Counted from the first letter of the stretch, positions 1-9,390 are shown. The stretch is DNA of 57,379 bases from JAGVWJ01 sp964588555 (GCA_964588555.1 CAZPPT010000008.1:1-57379); one strand, 5' to 3'. The notes: a model not told the origin generated them from the sequence alone. Numbers and translations: made by a program.

Positions 1-55
1 AAAACTGGGTTTCGTTGCAAGCAACGGGGTATGAACCCAGTTTTTCAAATCAATC
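1..55. repeat. 55-bp palindromic element, copy 1
   Basis: Outer arms ACTGGGTT and AACCCAGT, flanked by A and T tracts, enclose an inner hairpin CGTTGC-AA-GCAACG. The same 55 bases recur without mismatch at 11215-11269. This copy starts at the window edge and covers the last two codons and the stop of the minus-strand lipoprotein gene. Both copies sit at or just beyond the 3' end of a minus-strand gene in the same orientation. The A-tract, stem, T-tract layout could act as a terminator, but exact conservation over the whole length points to a mobile palindromic unit. Confidence 0.85.
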
Positions 56-2155
56 AATGCACAACGGAAATTCAAACCGATCCCGGTAGACGTGCACCTT
101 TCGATCCACTTCCTTGATTGATCCGTTTCGTGCAACCTCGTAACGTACCTCGTCATAATCAATGCCGTCAATGCACCCAAAGGGGCTTGATGACTGGTAG
201 AGCTTTACGATGAAGCCCTCCCCGCGTTTTTCGACACTCCCCTTTAGTGACAAGTTGCCCTCGACTACCCAGTGTGAACGAATTGCCGACAAAAGTGCAA
301 ATGCGCGCGCTTCATCTTCTGTTTCAATGGGTGCGGTAAGCCGCGCGAGGTCGAAAGGGTTGTTAATATTGATAAACTCATTTACACCCGGAGTTACATA
401 CGTTGTGCAGCGATAAAGAAAGCCGCCGTCACAACCAAATGTTTCATTTTCCTGCCCCGCGTTCATACGGTCGCCCTCAATGCGGCACTCAAGAAGGCTG
501 CGTTCCGGATTTAATTCAAACCCTTCAACCCGTAAACGCATAAATTGTGGCTCCATACAGCCAAACTGGCGGACAAACGATGTGTTTTCACAATTTAGGC
601 CTTCGCTGTCATCCGCCGGGTCAGGGATGCACCCGGCATCAAGAAATCGTCCGTACGCATCAGCGCTCGGCGCTTGGCTTACTGCACCTATAAATAGGTA
701 AACACCATTCTCATTCTTAACGAAAAACCCGCCTTCCGATTCGCTTAGTACGCTTACTTCAAACGTTACTAACTCGTTAATGGAGATCGATTGGACATAC
801 GACCCATTTGCCGAAAGGAAATTAACTATAATATCGCTTGTCCCGTCAGTAAGGTTTAGGTACGGGTTTGCGGCAGGGGGGTTGCACAACTCGCCTACTG
901 GACAAGGGGGCACAACATATTTTGCCTTAACCGTACCGCTTACATTTACGGTTTTACCAACGAGGTCCGCGTACGAATTTTTAAGTTCAGTCGGCGTATA
1001 AACGCTCTTTATTTGGCCGGGTGTTCCGCCTTCACGGACAACATCCTTTATTTTTGCCTCGTAATCATATCCTTCAAGGTAATCTACTGCAACCCACTTG
1101 GTAAATTCGCTGTAAACCATCGTACAAATTACATCTTCCGGGGCAGTTGAACGGATGAAATTAACAATCACTTTCTTCCCTTGGTCGTCCCTTTCAATCT
1201 CAGTTCCGCCAAATCGCTCGCATCCGTTTCGAAGGGGAATAATTTTTCCAACAATTGCCTTATCTTCGTATTGTTTGAACCCTTGGCAGGCGGGTGTATC
1301 CCGGAGGTCGTAACTTCCCGGGTAATAAATACGGCCGTCTACCGGCTCACCGGTCGTGTTTTTCACCACCAAACAGGATTCGATATCTTCGGTTAGTTCA
1401 ACAAATGGGACATGGCCCGAAGGTTCGACGCCGCTTGAGATTTTTATCTCAGTACAATTGTATCCAGTAAAATCGACCGGATCAGCCTCAAAACCTGAAA
1501 AACCTAACAGAGTGCCATTTCTATCGTACACATAGATGGGGCCATCAACCTCGATATCAGAACTCACCGTATAGCGCGTTTCGCTTCCCTTTGTACAAAC
1601 TGCCAATCGCTCTGGCAATTCATTTGTTGATGCCTGTCGTAGCTCTTCGTACTTATCCAAAACGCTTTTCGGAATATCGTTTGTTTGATTGTCTCGCACG
1701 ACCTGTTTTGTTCCAAACGTGTACACATAGCCAGATAGATAATCAACCGCTACCCATGCATCTTCAAACTTGATCTCCTTAGTGCAAACTGTATCGGGGG
1801 GTGCGCTTGAAATGACAAACGTTACCTGTACTTTTTTTGCCATGTCATCTTTGGTTATCTCTATTTTATCATCAAAGGATAAACAACCGCCAAGCTGGAG
1901 CGTTTTTCCAATAATTACCTTATTTTGATAGTCCTTAAACAAACCTTCACATTCCGGGGTATCCTTGATTTTGAGGTCTTTTGGATAAATGACCTGCCCT
2001 ACCTGCGGCGGAAACGATTCCATGACCGATATTCCTTCAATACAGGAAACTTCCTTTTCACTTAAAATATATGATTTTAGTTCTTTTGGCTTCTCAACTG
2101 TGCAGCCAGCAACAATAAACATCACGGCAATAGCAAATGCAAATATGTGTTTCAT
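50..2155 (-). CDS. Large secreted lipoprotein with internal duplication
   Basis: The protein has 701 residues. A hydrophobic N-terminus ends in the lipobox VAGC, with the lipidated Cys near residue 18, so it should be anchored outside the membrane. Two copies of a module built around PxxxGxxIYPxxxDLRDTPxCxGF or a close variant, followed by a VAVDYLxGYxY strand, lie near residues 35-150 and 255-370, indicating an internal duplication. A stretch near 395-490 with GKTVNVSGTV and LNLTDGTSDIIV looks like an OB-fold. The start is set by a GAGGTGA ribosome site six bases before the ATG. The repeat at 1-55 overlaps its 3' end. Function is unknown; substrate binding or envelope maintenance would be guesses. 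Confidence 0.8.
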   Translation of the reverse strand: MKHIFAFAIAVMFIVAGCTVEKPKELKSYILSEKEVSCIEGISVMESFPPQVGQVIYPKDLKIKDTPECEGLFKDYQNKVIIGKTLQLGGCLSFDDKIEITKDDMAKKVQVTFVISSAPPDTVCTKEIKFEDAWVAVDYLSGYVYTFGTKQVVRDNQTNDIPKSVLDKYEELRQASTNELPERLAVCTKGSETRYTVSSDIEVDGPIYVYDRNGTLLGFSGFEADPVDFTGYNCTEIKISSGVEPSGHVPFVELTEDIESCLVVKNTTGEPVDGRIYYPGSYDLRDTPACQGFKQYEDKAIVGKIIPLRNGCERFGGTEIERDDQGKKVIVNFIRSTAPEDVICTMVYSEFTKWVAVDYLEGYDYEAKIKDVVREGGTPGQIKSVYTPTELKNSYADLVGKTVNVSGTVKAKYVVPPCPVGELCNPPAANPYLNLTDGTSDIIVNFLSANGSYVQSISINELVTFEVSVLSESEGGFFVKNENGVYLFIGAVSQAPSADAYGRFLDAGCIPDPADDSEGLNCENTSFVRQFGCMEPQFMRLRVEGFELNPERSLLECRIEGDRMNAGQENETFGCDGGFLYRCTTYVTPGVNEFININNPFDLARLTAPIETEDEARAFALLSAIRSHWVVEGNLSLKGSVEKRGEGFIVKLYQSSSPFGCIDGIDYDEVRYEVARNGSIKEVDRKVHVYRDRFEFPLCID

Positions 2156-2228
2156 GGCATTTCACCTCTTTGACACTTGCCACCAAACAGTAATAAGTCC
2201 TTTCCGCTTTTCTTAGGTTTTTGCCAAA

Positions 2229-2621
2229 CTAGTGAATCCGTTTGATCCCTGGAATAACGTCAAAGTCAGAATCAAAGGAAAGCAACTGTACGATATTATT
2301 GTTCTTCATCTGTGCAGCAATTAGTGCATCGCAAAAACTCAATTTTTCGTATTTACCAACGATGCCAATTGCATCAGTTAGATCCTTTAAAGTAGGGGTG
2401 ATAAACGATGTTTCGGCTAAGGAAGAGAGCCGTTCCCCAAGCTCTTGCGCCTTTTCTTTTGTATCGTGGAATTTTATATATGTAAGGGTTTCGCTTAAAA
2501 CGAGATCAGCAATAAGTCGTTTTTTGGAAGTAGTATGGTTTAATTCAAGTGCCCGCTCATGGTTTTCATCCTCTTTACGTGCATGGGCAATAATAAAAGA
2601 ACTGTCGACAAAAACAATCAT
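2229..2621 (-). CDS. vapC: PIN-domain ribonuclease toxin, VapC family
   Basis: This 130-residue protein has the PIN-domain layout: VDSS at the N-terminus with Asp 6, a central SETL with the conserved Glu, SFCDALIA with the third acidic residue, and LSFDSDFD near the end. All four acidic metal-binding positions appear present, so the nuclease looks intact. PIN toxins of VapBC modules cleave tRNA or rRNA and are held by the cognate antitoxin. Its ATG directly abuts the stop codon of the gene before it on the minus strand, giving a two-gene operon with translational coupling. Confidence 0.85.
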   Translation of the reverse strand: MIVFVDSSFIIAHARKEDENHERALELNHTTSKKRLIADLVLSETLTYIKFHDTKEKAQELGERLSSLAETSFITPTLKDLTDAIGIVGKYEKLSFCDALIAAQMKNNNIVQLLSFDSDFDVIPGIKRIH

Positions 2622-2882
2622 TTATACACCGTATACGATTTTATCAATTTCCTTTTCTGTGCTCTTTTTACCTCCTTTTATAGAGCCAGCAATGTCGTCC
2701 CATGTGTATCTCGCCTTTTTTTCCCGATATTGGAATTGCTCTTCTGCCACATGTCGCAATGCGTATCCTATAACTTCTGCTTCAGTTACCCGCTCGCCTT
2801 TCTCAAGCTGATAGTGTATCTGGACATATTGTAAGATCGGATTATCCTCCTTATTTATTTTCTTCGAAATATATTCGGTCAT
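2622..2882 (-). CDS. vapB: Antitoxin of the VapBC module
   Basis: This 86-residue, highly charged protein is encoded immediately upstream of the PIN toxin. It has no confident named DNA-binding fold by eye, but the VTEAEVIGYALRHV segment resembles a ribbon-helix-helix helix pair, and the C-terminal charged tail would wrap the toxin. Translation starts at an ATG preceded by AGGTGAGAGC. A palindrome at 2903-2917 next to the TATA box is the likely autoregulatory operator. Assignment rests mainly on operon position and size. Confidence 0.7.
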   Translation of the reverse strand: MTEYISKKINKEDNPILQYVQIHYQLEKGERVTEAEVIGYALRHVAEEQFQYREKKARYTWDDIAGSIKGGKKSTEKEIDKIVYGV

Positions 2883-2902
2883 GCTCTCACCTTTTCTCCT
2901 TA

Positions 2903-2937
2903 TTCTACTTAGTAGAAAAAGTATTTAAATTCTACTA
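2903..2937 (-). promoter_or_regulatory. vapBC promoter and operator
   Basis: TTCTACT-T-AGTAGAA at 2903-2917 is a perfect 15-bp palindrome. A TATA-like box reading ATTTAAATAC on the minus strand lies at about 2921-2930, and a second half-site TTCTACTA occupies 2930-2937 on its other side. Repeated half-sites flanking the TATA box fit repression by the antitoxin-toxin complex. The AGGTGAG ribosome site of vapB follows. Confidence 0.65.
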
Positions 2938-3117
2938 TTAGCGCGTAAATCCACGGAAAATAGTTCCATTCGACTGACGCGGCCTTGGGAACAGCTATGT
3001 CCGCATCTTTATTGTTTGTAAAAGAGAAGCATGCGAATGGCGCCCGAATGCGTTTTTATTGTAGAATGCGCTTTGGGTGGGGGTTTTATATTTATTTCTA
3101 TTCCTTAAGTTCAAACC

Positions 3118-5148
3118 ATGTCCTTAGAGTTAATTGTGGCAGAAAAGCCAAAAGTAGCCCAAAAAATAGCTGAATCCATTGGAAAGAACGTCAAGCAGAA
3201 GAAGCTTGGTTCGGTAAGCTATTATGAAGCACAGAGTAATGGAAATGAGATTTGCGTAGCTCCGGCAGTAGGCCATATTTACACATTGGCAGAGGTAGAA
3301 AAAACAAGCACCTACCCCACATTCAACATTGAATGGAAGCCCTCGTATGCAGTGGAAAAGGGTGCCGCATATACCAAAGCGTACGTTACGCTCCTTACGG
3401 CACTTGGTAAAAAGGCAGACCGGTTCATCAGCGCGTGCGACTTTGATATCGAGGGAAGCCTCATCGGTGCAAACGTCCTTCGGTTTGCAGTCAAGAAAAA
3501 GGATGCACGACGGATGAAATTCTCAGCAGTTACTGCCTCGGACCTAAAGGAAGCATACGAAAACGTAGGCGAGATGGATTATAACAACGCTGATGCAGGC
3601 GAGGCCCGACATATCCTGGATTGGTATTACGGTATTAACTTATCACGCGCACTCATGGCGTCGCTTCGGCGCGTCAACCGGTTCAAGGTCATGAGCATCG
3701 GACGCGTGCAAGGGCCTGCATTGGGGCTCCTTAGCGAACTTGAAAGAAAGATCGGCGCATTTGTCCCGACGCCCTATTGGGAACTCACTGCCACGATAAA
3801 GGGGATTGAATTCGGCCATGCGCGGGGAAAATTCCTTAATGAGGAAGAGGCAAAAAAAGCGCTTGAAAGCACAAGGGAGGAAGGTTCGGTTACCAAGGTT
3901 GAGAAAAAAGAAAGCATTCTTTCGCCCCATCCGCCATTTGACCTTACCAGTTTACAGGTCGAGGCATACCGCGTGTTCAAGTTCGCACCGACAAGAACAC
4001 TTGAAATTGCCCAACGTCTCTACGAAGGCTCGCTTATAACATATCCTCGTACGAGTTCGCAGCAGTTTCCGCCAACAATAAAACTCCCGCCCATTATCAA
4101 AAAGCTCGCGGAGCAGACAGCATATGCGAAAGCCGCAAACTACATTATAGATAACTCGCTCTTTAAGCCTGTCCAGGGCAAAAAGGTTGATGCCGCACAT
4201 CCGGCAATACACCCTACCGGACTTGCGCCGCGCGGGATCAGCGAACAGGAGACAAAACTTTATGACCTCATTGTAAAGCGCTTCCTTTGTTTATTTGCAC
4301 CGCCTGCAAAACGTGAGAAGACCAACCTTGAGGTAAATGCAGGTGAACCGTATGTTGCAGGCGGCATGCGAACCGTCGAAAAGGGCTGGACTGAAATATA
4401 TGCCCCCTACTATAAGGGCGAGGATGTTGAATTACCGCGCTTTGACATGGGTGAGGGGGTTACGCTTGAGAAAAAGAAGAAGACAAAAAAGGAGACAAAG
4501 CCCCCGAACAGATACACTGAAGCAAGCATCATAAGCGAACTTGAAGATCGGCATTTAGGGACTAAGGCAACGCGCGCAACCATTGTTGAGACGCTCTTCA
4601 AACGGGATTATGTGACGGGCAAAAGCATACAGGTTACTGATTTTGGAAATAAGGTAGTCGATGTGCTCCAGAAATATGCGCCGGAAATACTTGATGAAAA
4701 CCTGACCCGTACTATTGAGGAAAACATGGAGCTCATCCAGGAAGGGAAAATGGAAAAGGAAAAAGTCATAAGCGAAGGAAAGGAAATACTTGTGCAGATC
4801 CTTGACAAATGGAAAAAGCACGAGCACAGTATTGGGGAAAAATTAATCGATGCGCTTGCAAAGGCTCAGGAAAAGGAAAATCATATTGGGCCGTGTGATA
4901 AGTGCAAGGAAGGAAACCTGCGGATCATCCACTTAAAGATGGGTAAGCAGTTTATTGGCTGTTCGAATTACCCCAATTGCAAGAATGCATACCCGCTTCC
5001 CGGCTCCGCTAAGATCATGGTGCTTGATAAGCCGTGTGAGTCGTGCCAAAAGCCAGTTGTGAACGTCATTCGTGCCGGCATGCGCCCGTTTAGCATGTGT
5101 ATCGACCCCGCATGCCCCAGCAAGGCGAACTGGGGGAAGAAAAAATAA
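3118..5148 (+). CDS. topA: DNA topoisomerase I (type IA)
   Basis: The 676-residue enzyme relaxes negatively supercoiled DNA by a transient single-strand break. The TOPRIM domain is seen in LIVAEKPKVAQKIAES at the N-terminus and in the acidic motif DFDIEGSLIG near residue 107. The catalytic tyrosine is in SLITYPRTSSQQFP near residue 307. Two four-cysteine zinc ribbons close the protein (CDKC with CSNYPNC, then CESCQKP with CIDPAC). This is the usual archaeal architecture and length. A TATA-like TTTATATTTA lies about 27 bases before the ATG, so the message is probably leaderless. The next gene is convergent, with two bases between the stop codons. Confidence 0.97.
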   Translation: MSLELIVAEKPKVAQKIAESIGKNVKQKKLGSVSYYEAQSNGNEICVAPAVGHIYTLAEVEKTSTYPTFNIEWKPSYAVEKGAAYTKAYVTLLTALGKKADRFISACDFDIEGSLIGANVLRFAVKKKDARRMKFSAVTASDLKEAYENVGEMDYNNADAGEARHILDWYYGINLSRALMASLRRVNRFKVMSIGRVQGPALGLLSELERKIGAFVPTPYWELTATIKGIEFGHARGKFLNEEEAKKALESTREEGSVTKVEKKESILSPHPPFDLTSLQVEAYRVFKFAPTRTLEIAQRLYEGSLITYPRTSSQQFPPTIKLPPIIKKLAEQTAYAKAANYIIDNSLFKPVQGKKVDAAHPAIHPTGLAPRGISEQETKLYDLIVKRFLCLFAPPAKREKTNLEVNAGEPYVAGGMRTVEKGWTEIYAPYYKGEDVELPRFDMGEGVTLEKKKKTKKETKPPNRYTEASIISELEDRHLGTKATRATIVETLFKRDYVTGKSIQVTDFGNKVVDVLQKYAPEILDENLTRTIEENMELIQEGKMEKEKVISEGKEILVQILDKWKKHEHSIGEKLIDALAKAQEKENHIGPCDKCKEGNLRIIHLKMGKQFIGCSNYPNCKNAYPLPGSAKIMVLDKPCESCQKPVVNVIRAGMRPFSMCIDPACPSKANWGKKK

Positions 5149-5150
5149 AT

Positions 5151-6437
5151 TTAGTCAACTGGCACCGCGGTTTTTTTTACCAGATTTACTGCATCCACTG
5201 CCTGCGTAATTACATCCCCATATTCTGCCTTAAGCGTATCAAGCTGCGTTCCGTCGTGTGAAGTACCGGCAACAACGGCTATTGCAGCAGGAAGAATCGC
5301 ATTTTCAAGCTCGAAACGTACTGCGAGCGCAAGGGTTGTCATTCGTACATGAGGACCTGCCTGTAAGTACCTCATACGCATGGCACATGCCCGTACTGCC
5401 GCCTCTTTTAAAAGAGAATCTGTCACGTCTGTCACTTTCTCAAAAATACTTCTAATGCGCTCCACTAGTGCGATGACCCCCTTGGGGTTGATATCTTTGC
5501 CAGCAAAAATCCGCGCACAGGCGTGTACTGCAATCCATCTTCGTTCCTGATCATCAAATTTAAATCTTGCAGCAATATCTGTGTATTTGTAATCATATCC
5601 ATATAAATAATTATATAATAACCCAAAAGATGCGACACGTAGTGCCGCACGGCACGCATTTTTGCCCATGTTGCCAAATCGTCGGGCCAACTCAAGGGCT
5701 TTGGATTGATCTTTTTTAAGAAGGAGGCCGATAGCTTCGTCAATTAACCCGTTTTTCTCAGCATCAGTAAGCAAAACACCTTCTAATTTAAGATCATAGC
5801 GCAGTGGCCGAAGCACCGCGCTGTCGCCTGGTCCCTCAATATCGCTACCATCCCACGTTGAACCTGCGATGGAACAAACAAAGGCGGCACCGTACACTCC
5901 TTTTAACAGTTTTAACATATGTTCGTTGCGTTCAAAATGATCATTGATTATGTGTGCTGAAACAGCAAATAGTTCAAGTGCTTCCTTATATTTTGCTTCG
6001 GCCAGAAGTTTGTGGGCATCCTGAAGGGCTTTTTTGACTTCACTCCGTATAAATGCAGCACTTCGTTCAGAATCCCACCCAAAAGATTCCATCGTTTTTA
6101 TCACACCATCTTTTGCAGGCCCACTTCCTTTTCTATAAAGGGCTTCACGAACTGAAAGTTCCTCCACTTCACGCACTACATCTGGCAACCCAAACTCAAT
6201 TGCAATTTCCCGTTCCCTCCTACTATACCATCCGTGATTCTCCGTCCGAATATGTGTACAAAGCCTTCGGGCAAGCGCTTCAGCCCGCCCATGGTTCCCG
6301 ACTTCAAGCGCGATCCGAGTAACTGCAGTAAGCCTATCCGCCTTTGGCATAACCCTGATAAATGCGCGCACTTCAGGTTTAACGATATGCCAACCTGAGG
6401 GTTTTCTCAAATTCGTTAATAATTTTGTAGAACACAT
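5151..6437 (-). CDS. Alpha-helical protein ending in a degenerate RelA/SpoT HD-like segment
   Basis: About 428 residues, mostly amphipathic helices. The C-terminal 60 residues (from RMTTLALAVRF to AVDAVNLVKK) follow the spacing of the RelA/SpoT hydrolase end: a helix, AILPAAIAVV where AAALLHD is expected, then LKAEYGDVITQAVDAVNLVKK matching the FGxxVAxLVxGVTKL region. The metal-binding HD pair is not conserved, so hydrolase activity is unlikely. The start is placed at the ATG at 6437, preceded by GAGGATC; a TTG five codons upstream is an alternative. A TATA-like ATTTATAAAT lies near 6481-6490. Residues 130-170 contain a TPR-like helix pair. Function unknown; a link to the RelA-like gene at 16.5 kb is inference. 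Confidence 0.7.
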   Translation of the reverse strand: MCSTKLLTNLRKPSGWHIVKPEVRAFIRVMPKADRLTAVTRIALEVGNHGRAEALARRLCTHIRTENHGWYSRREREIAIEFGLPDVVREVEELSVREALYRKGSGPAKDGVIKTMESFGWDSERSAAFIRSEVKKALQDAHKLLAEAKYKEALELFAVSAHIINDHFERNEHMLKLLKGVYGAAFVCSIAGSTWDGSDIEGPGDSAVLRPLRYDLKLEGVLLTDAEKNGLIDEAIGLLLKKDQSKALELARRFGNMGKNACRAALRVASFGLLYNYLYGYDYKYTDIAARFKFDDQERRWIAVHACARIFAGKDINPKGVIALVERIRSIFEKVTDVTDSLLKEAAVRACAMRMRYLQAGPHVRMTTLALAVRFELENAILPAAIAVVAGTSHDGTQLDTLKAEYGDVITQAVDAVNLVKKTAVPVD

Positions 6438-6597
6438 GGTATCGATCCTCAACCCGTATAGACATTAATGTGTTTAAAAATATTTATAAATGAATAATAT
6501 GACGGATACGAAAATAGTTAGAACGCCCGCATAACCTATTTTAACTTTAACGCATATGTATAGTTGGATTTCTCGCTGTTTTTTATCAAGTGATAGC

Positions 6598-7785
6598 ATG
6601 ATGACTATTGACAACGTAGACGTGGAGGGAAAAAAGGTACTTGTACGAGTTGACCTTAACTCACCGCTTCAGGATGGGAAAGTTACCGTGAATCCGCGCA
6701 TCCATGCCCATGCAAAAACAATCAGAAGATTAAGCGACCGAAACGCACGGGTCATTGTGATATCCCACCAGGGAAGAAAGGGTGACCATGATTTTACGAG
6801 TCTTGAAGAGCACGCACGGATACTTAGGGAACTTGCGGGAAAGCATGTTGAATTCATTGACCACGTTATTGGCGAGACGGTCAAGGAACGAATTTTTTCA
6901 CTCAAAAATGGGGAAATCCTCGTGCTTGACAATGTGCGCCACCTTGACGACGAGATGACTGGTGATGGAAGAATAGTGAGTTCGCTTTCGCCCCATATTG
7001 ATTATTTTGTGCTTGATGCGCTCTCAGTCGCGCACCGAGAGCACGCAAGCGTCGTTGGGTTTACAAAAACTGTTCCCAGCTGTGCCGGAACCGTACTTGC
7101 GGAGGAGATCGCTGCGCTTGAAAAGGTAAAACATAGTAAGGCAGTAACCTTCTTTTTTGGCGGTTCGAAGGTTGATGATTCAGTACTTGTCATGAAGCAA
7201 TGGCTCAAGGATGGCCGTGCAAAGAAAATACTGTTAGGTGGCGCGCTTTCGATACTTTTTATCCATGCAAAAGGACATGAAATTGGCAAATCAAAAGAAT
7301 ATCTTGAGAAAAAAGGAATTATGGCATTTTTAGATGACGCAAAGAACATGCTTTCACGATATGGCGAACAAATCGTCCTGCCACTCGACGTCGGCATTAA
7401 CGAAAATGGAATGCGACGCGATTGTCTGGTAAACGAAATTGATGGCGGCGAAATTTTTGACATTGGGCCTAAAACAAGCGAACTTTACAATGGAATACTC
7501 GCAAGTGCGGAGGTCATTGTTGCAAACGGGCCTGCAGGAGTCTATGAAAAAGAGGAATTTGCACAGGGAACTCGTGCAGTTCTCAAAGCCATAGCAAACA
7601 GCAACGGGTTCTCGCTTCTTGGTGGCGGGCACACGATCACGGCACTTGAAAAATCAAACCTTGACAAGAAGCGATTCGGGTATATCAGCCTCTCCGGAAA
7701 GGCACTTATCGAATTTTTATGCGGCAAGACGCTTCCCGGAATCGCTGCGCTTGAAGAGAATGCAGGGCGCTTTTTTCACCGGTAA
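6598..7785 (+). CDS. pgk: Phosphoglycerate kinase
   Basis: Glycolytic or gluconeogenic enzyme transferring phosphate between 1,3-bisphosphoglycerate and ADP. The N-terminal substrate-binding motif RVDLNSPL and the arginine and histidine residues of VISHQGRKGD are present. The nucleotide-binding half shows FFFGGSKVDDS, GPAGVYEKEEF and the terminal GGGHTITALEK. At about 395 residues it matches archaeal PGK. The frame is open upstream, but the ATG at 6598 (or the next codon) sits just before the conserved MTIDNVDVEGKKVLVRVD start and follows a weak AAGTGATAG site. It is divergent from the helical protein gene and followed closely by the CorA-like gene. Confidence 0.95.
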   Translation: MMTIDNVDVEGKKVLVRVDLNSPLQDGKVTVNPRIHAHAKTIRRLSDRNARVIVISHQGRKGDHDFTSLEEHARILRELAGKHVEFIDHVIGETVKERIFSLKNGEILVLDNVRHLDDEMTGDGRIVSSLSPHIDYFVLDALSVAHREHASVVGFTKTVPSCAGTVLAEEIAALEKVKHSKAVTFFFGGSKVDDSVLVMKQWLKDGRAKKILLGGALSILFIHAKGHEIGKSKEYLEKKGIMAFLDDAKNMLSRYGEQIVLPLDVGINENGMRRDCLVNEIDGGEIFDIGPKTSELYNGILASAEVIVANGPAGVYEKEEFAQGTRAVLKAIANSNGFSLLGGGHTITALEKSNLDKKRFGYISLSGKALIEFLCGKTLPGIAALEENAGRFFHR

Positions 7786-7837
7786 TTAAGGGTCGCGACT
7801 AATACCGGTTTATATTCCTTTCCTAAGTGATTTTAAC

Positions 7838-8950
7838 ATGGCAAATGATACCAAGGACGACATAATCTCAAAGTTCAAAAGCAAGGAAAAGGACAAGATC
7901 ATCCTTGCGCTTGAGGAACGGGGGTTCTGCGTCGCGATGTTCAGTGATGGGAAGACGGTCAAAAAAGAGGCACGCGACATAAACGAATTTGGGGAGACGA
8001 TAAAGAATTCTACGGTTTGCTGGATAGATTATATCGTCAGCGACTTCAAAAAGGAAGCGGTTACCGCCGCCCGTTCCGTCGGTTTTAGCGAAACACTCAT
8101 AACGAACCTCCTTAAAAACAAGCGAAGCGACTATGAGGATTTTGACACCGAGATGGGGGTTCTTTTGCCTGCAATCATTGTGGAAGGATTTGAGGTACGG
8201 CTTGACCCGCTCCTTATCCTTATACGAAACGACGTGGTACTTACCCTCCATACGACGGAAGCAAGACGGTTTTTCAGGGTGAGGCGTTATGCGGAAACAT
8301 TTATGCGGAAAGTAAAGCTTACCTCCCCCCAAAAGGACAAGGTTACGACCATCCTCATCCGAATACTTGATGAGAACAATTCAAGAAATTTTGACCATTT
8401 GCGCGAGATAGAGGAAAATGCGGATAAGCTAAGCGAAAAGCTCGCCGATCCGCACAGTCCCCGTGAACTTATCGGGCCTGAAATACACAACATGAAACAT
8501 GCGCTCATCACCTACCTTGGCGGGTTATGGGCAGTAGTAGACGTGCTTAACGCACTACGCTATGGCGACCCGGAACTCCTTTCTGACGACCAGAAGCTTC
8601 TTGCACGTCTGGGATCCCTTGCATCAGAAGTAAACCTCCATATCGGCCTTGCGGAGCATTTGAGCGAGGTACTTGCAAGCGGCCTTGAGGTGCTCCAAAG
8701 CATTTACAACAACCAGCTCCAAATACTAAACAACAAAATGGCGCTTATGGTCGCATATTTAACTATTATTGGTACGGCAGTCCTTGTCCCAAACACCATC
8801 GCAACAGTGCTAAGCAACCCGGCATACGGCCTTGATACCGCGGATGCGACATGGTTCACGCTCCTCATCATAATATCAACAGTCATTTCAACATATATCG
8901 CATATGTATGGGTCAAGAAAAAGAATTGGCTCCCAAGCGGCCCCGGTTAG
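7838..8950 (+). CDS. CorA-like divalent cation channel with altered signature
   Basis: A 370-residue protein with a large soluble domain, a long stalk helix and two C-terminal membrane segments (MALMVAYLTIIGTAVLVPNTI and WFTLLIIISTVISTYIAYVWV), the topology of CorA pentamers. The GMN selectivity motif that normally ends the first membrane helix is absent: the corresponding loop reads PNTIATVLSNPAYG. Ion preference therefore cannot be assumed to be magnesium. A TATA-like TTTATATTCC lies about 27 bp upstream of the ATG. The last codons overlap the stop of the convergent downstream gene by 4 bp. Confidence 0.8.
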   Translation: MANDTKDDIISKFKSKEKDKIILALEERGFCVAMFSDGKTVKKEARDINEFGETIKNSTVCWIDYIVSDFKKEAVTAARSVGFSETLITNLLKNKRSDYEDFDTEMGVLLPAIIVEGFEVRLDPLLILIRNDVVLTLHTTEARRFFRVRRYAETFMRKVKLTSPQKDKVTTILIRILDENNSRNFDHLREIEENADKLSEKLADPHSPRELIGPEIHNMKHALITYLGGLWAVVDVLNALRYGDPELLSDDQKLLARLGSLASEVNLHIGLAEHLSEVLASGLEVLQSIYNNQLQILNNKMALMVAYLTIIGTAVLVPNTIATVLSNPAYGLDTADATWFTLLIIISTVISTYIAYVWVKKKNWLPSGPG

Positions 8951-9372
8951 ATAAATATCTTTCGTGGAAGGTTGCGGATTGCATTTAAAATTATTTTTTC
9001 TATGCCAAAATGGGTGCCCTTTTTTGCATTTTTTACACGGATGATGCGTGTCCACCAGCCTTTCTTGTTCTTATAGGCCGCAAGAAGCCGTCGGTGGCCG
9101 TCAATAACGATGCGCTTTTTTCCAATTTCAAAAAGAATGGCGGGAGTATCGTAGTTAAACGCATATGCCGCTTCGATTTCTGCGATTTTCATGCCGGTGG
9201 TCGCGACCTCCTCCTCGCCCGGATAGGTGTACAGGACTGCCCCTATTTCGGAAGCGCGCAATTTTTTCCTGAGCGTCTGAAATCGCATTTCCGGATACAA
9301 TTTTTTATAATACGAGAATAGTTTCCTGCCTATTGATTCTTCCGAAGCCGTGTCGATAAGGCCTGCTACCAT
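8947..9372 (-). CDS. ParB/sulfiredoxin-fold domain protein
   Basis: The 141-residue protein carries the ParB N-terminal signature VIDGHRRLLAAYK near residue 92, preceded by a strand (PAILFEIGKKRIVIDG). This fold binds nucleotides (CTP in ParB) or acts in sulfiredoxin-like proteins. The usual ParB helix-turn-helix is not present after the domain, so it is not a standard chromosome partition protein. The ATG lies about 22 bp from a TATA-like box shared with the divergent HEAT-like gene. Its stop overlaps that of the CorA-like gene on the other strand. Confidence 0.65.
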   Translation of the reverse strand: MVAGLIDTASEESIGRKLFSYYKKLYPEMRFQTLRKKLRASEIGAVLYTYPGEEEVATTGMKIAEIEAAYAFNYDTPAILFEIGKKRIVIDGHRRLLAAYKNKKGWWTRIIRVKNAKKGTHFGIEKIILNAIRNLPRKIFI

Positions 9373-9390
9373 GACATACTTAGCGAATGA

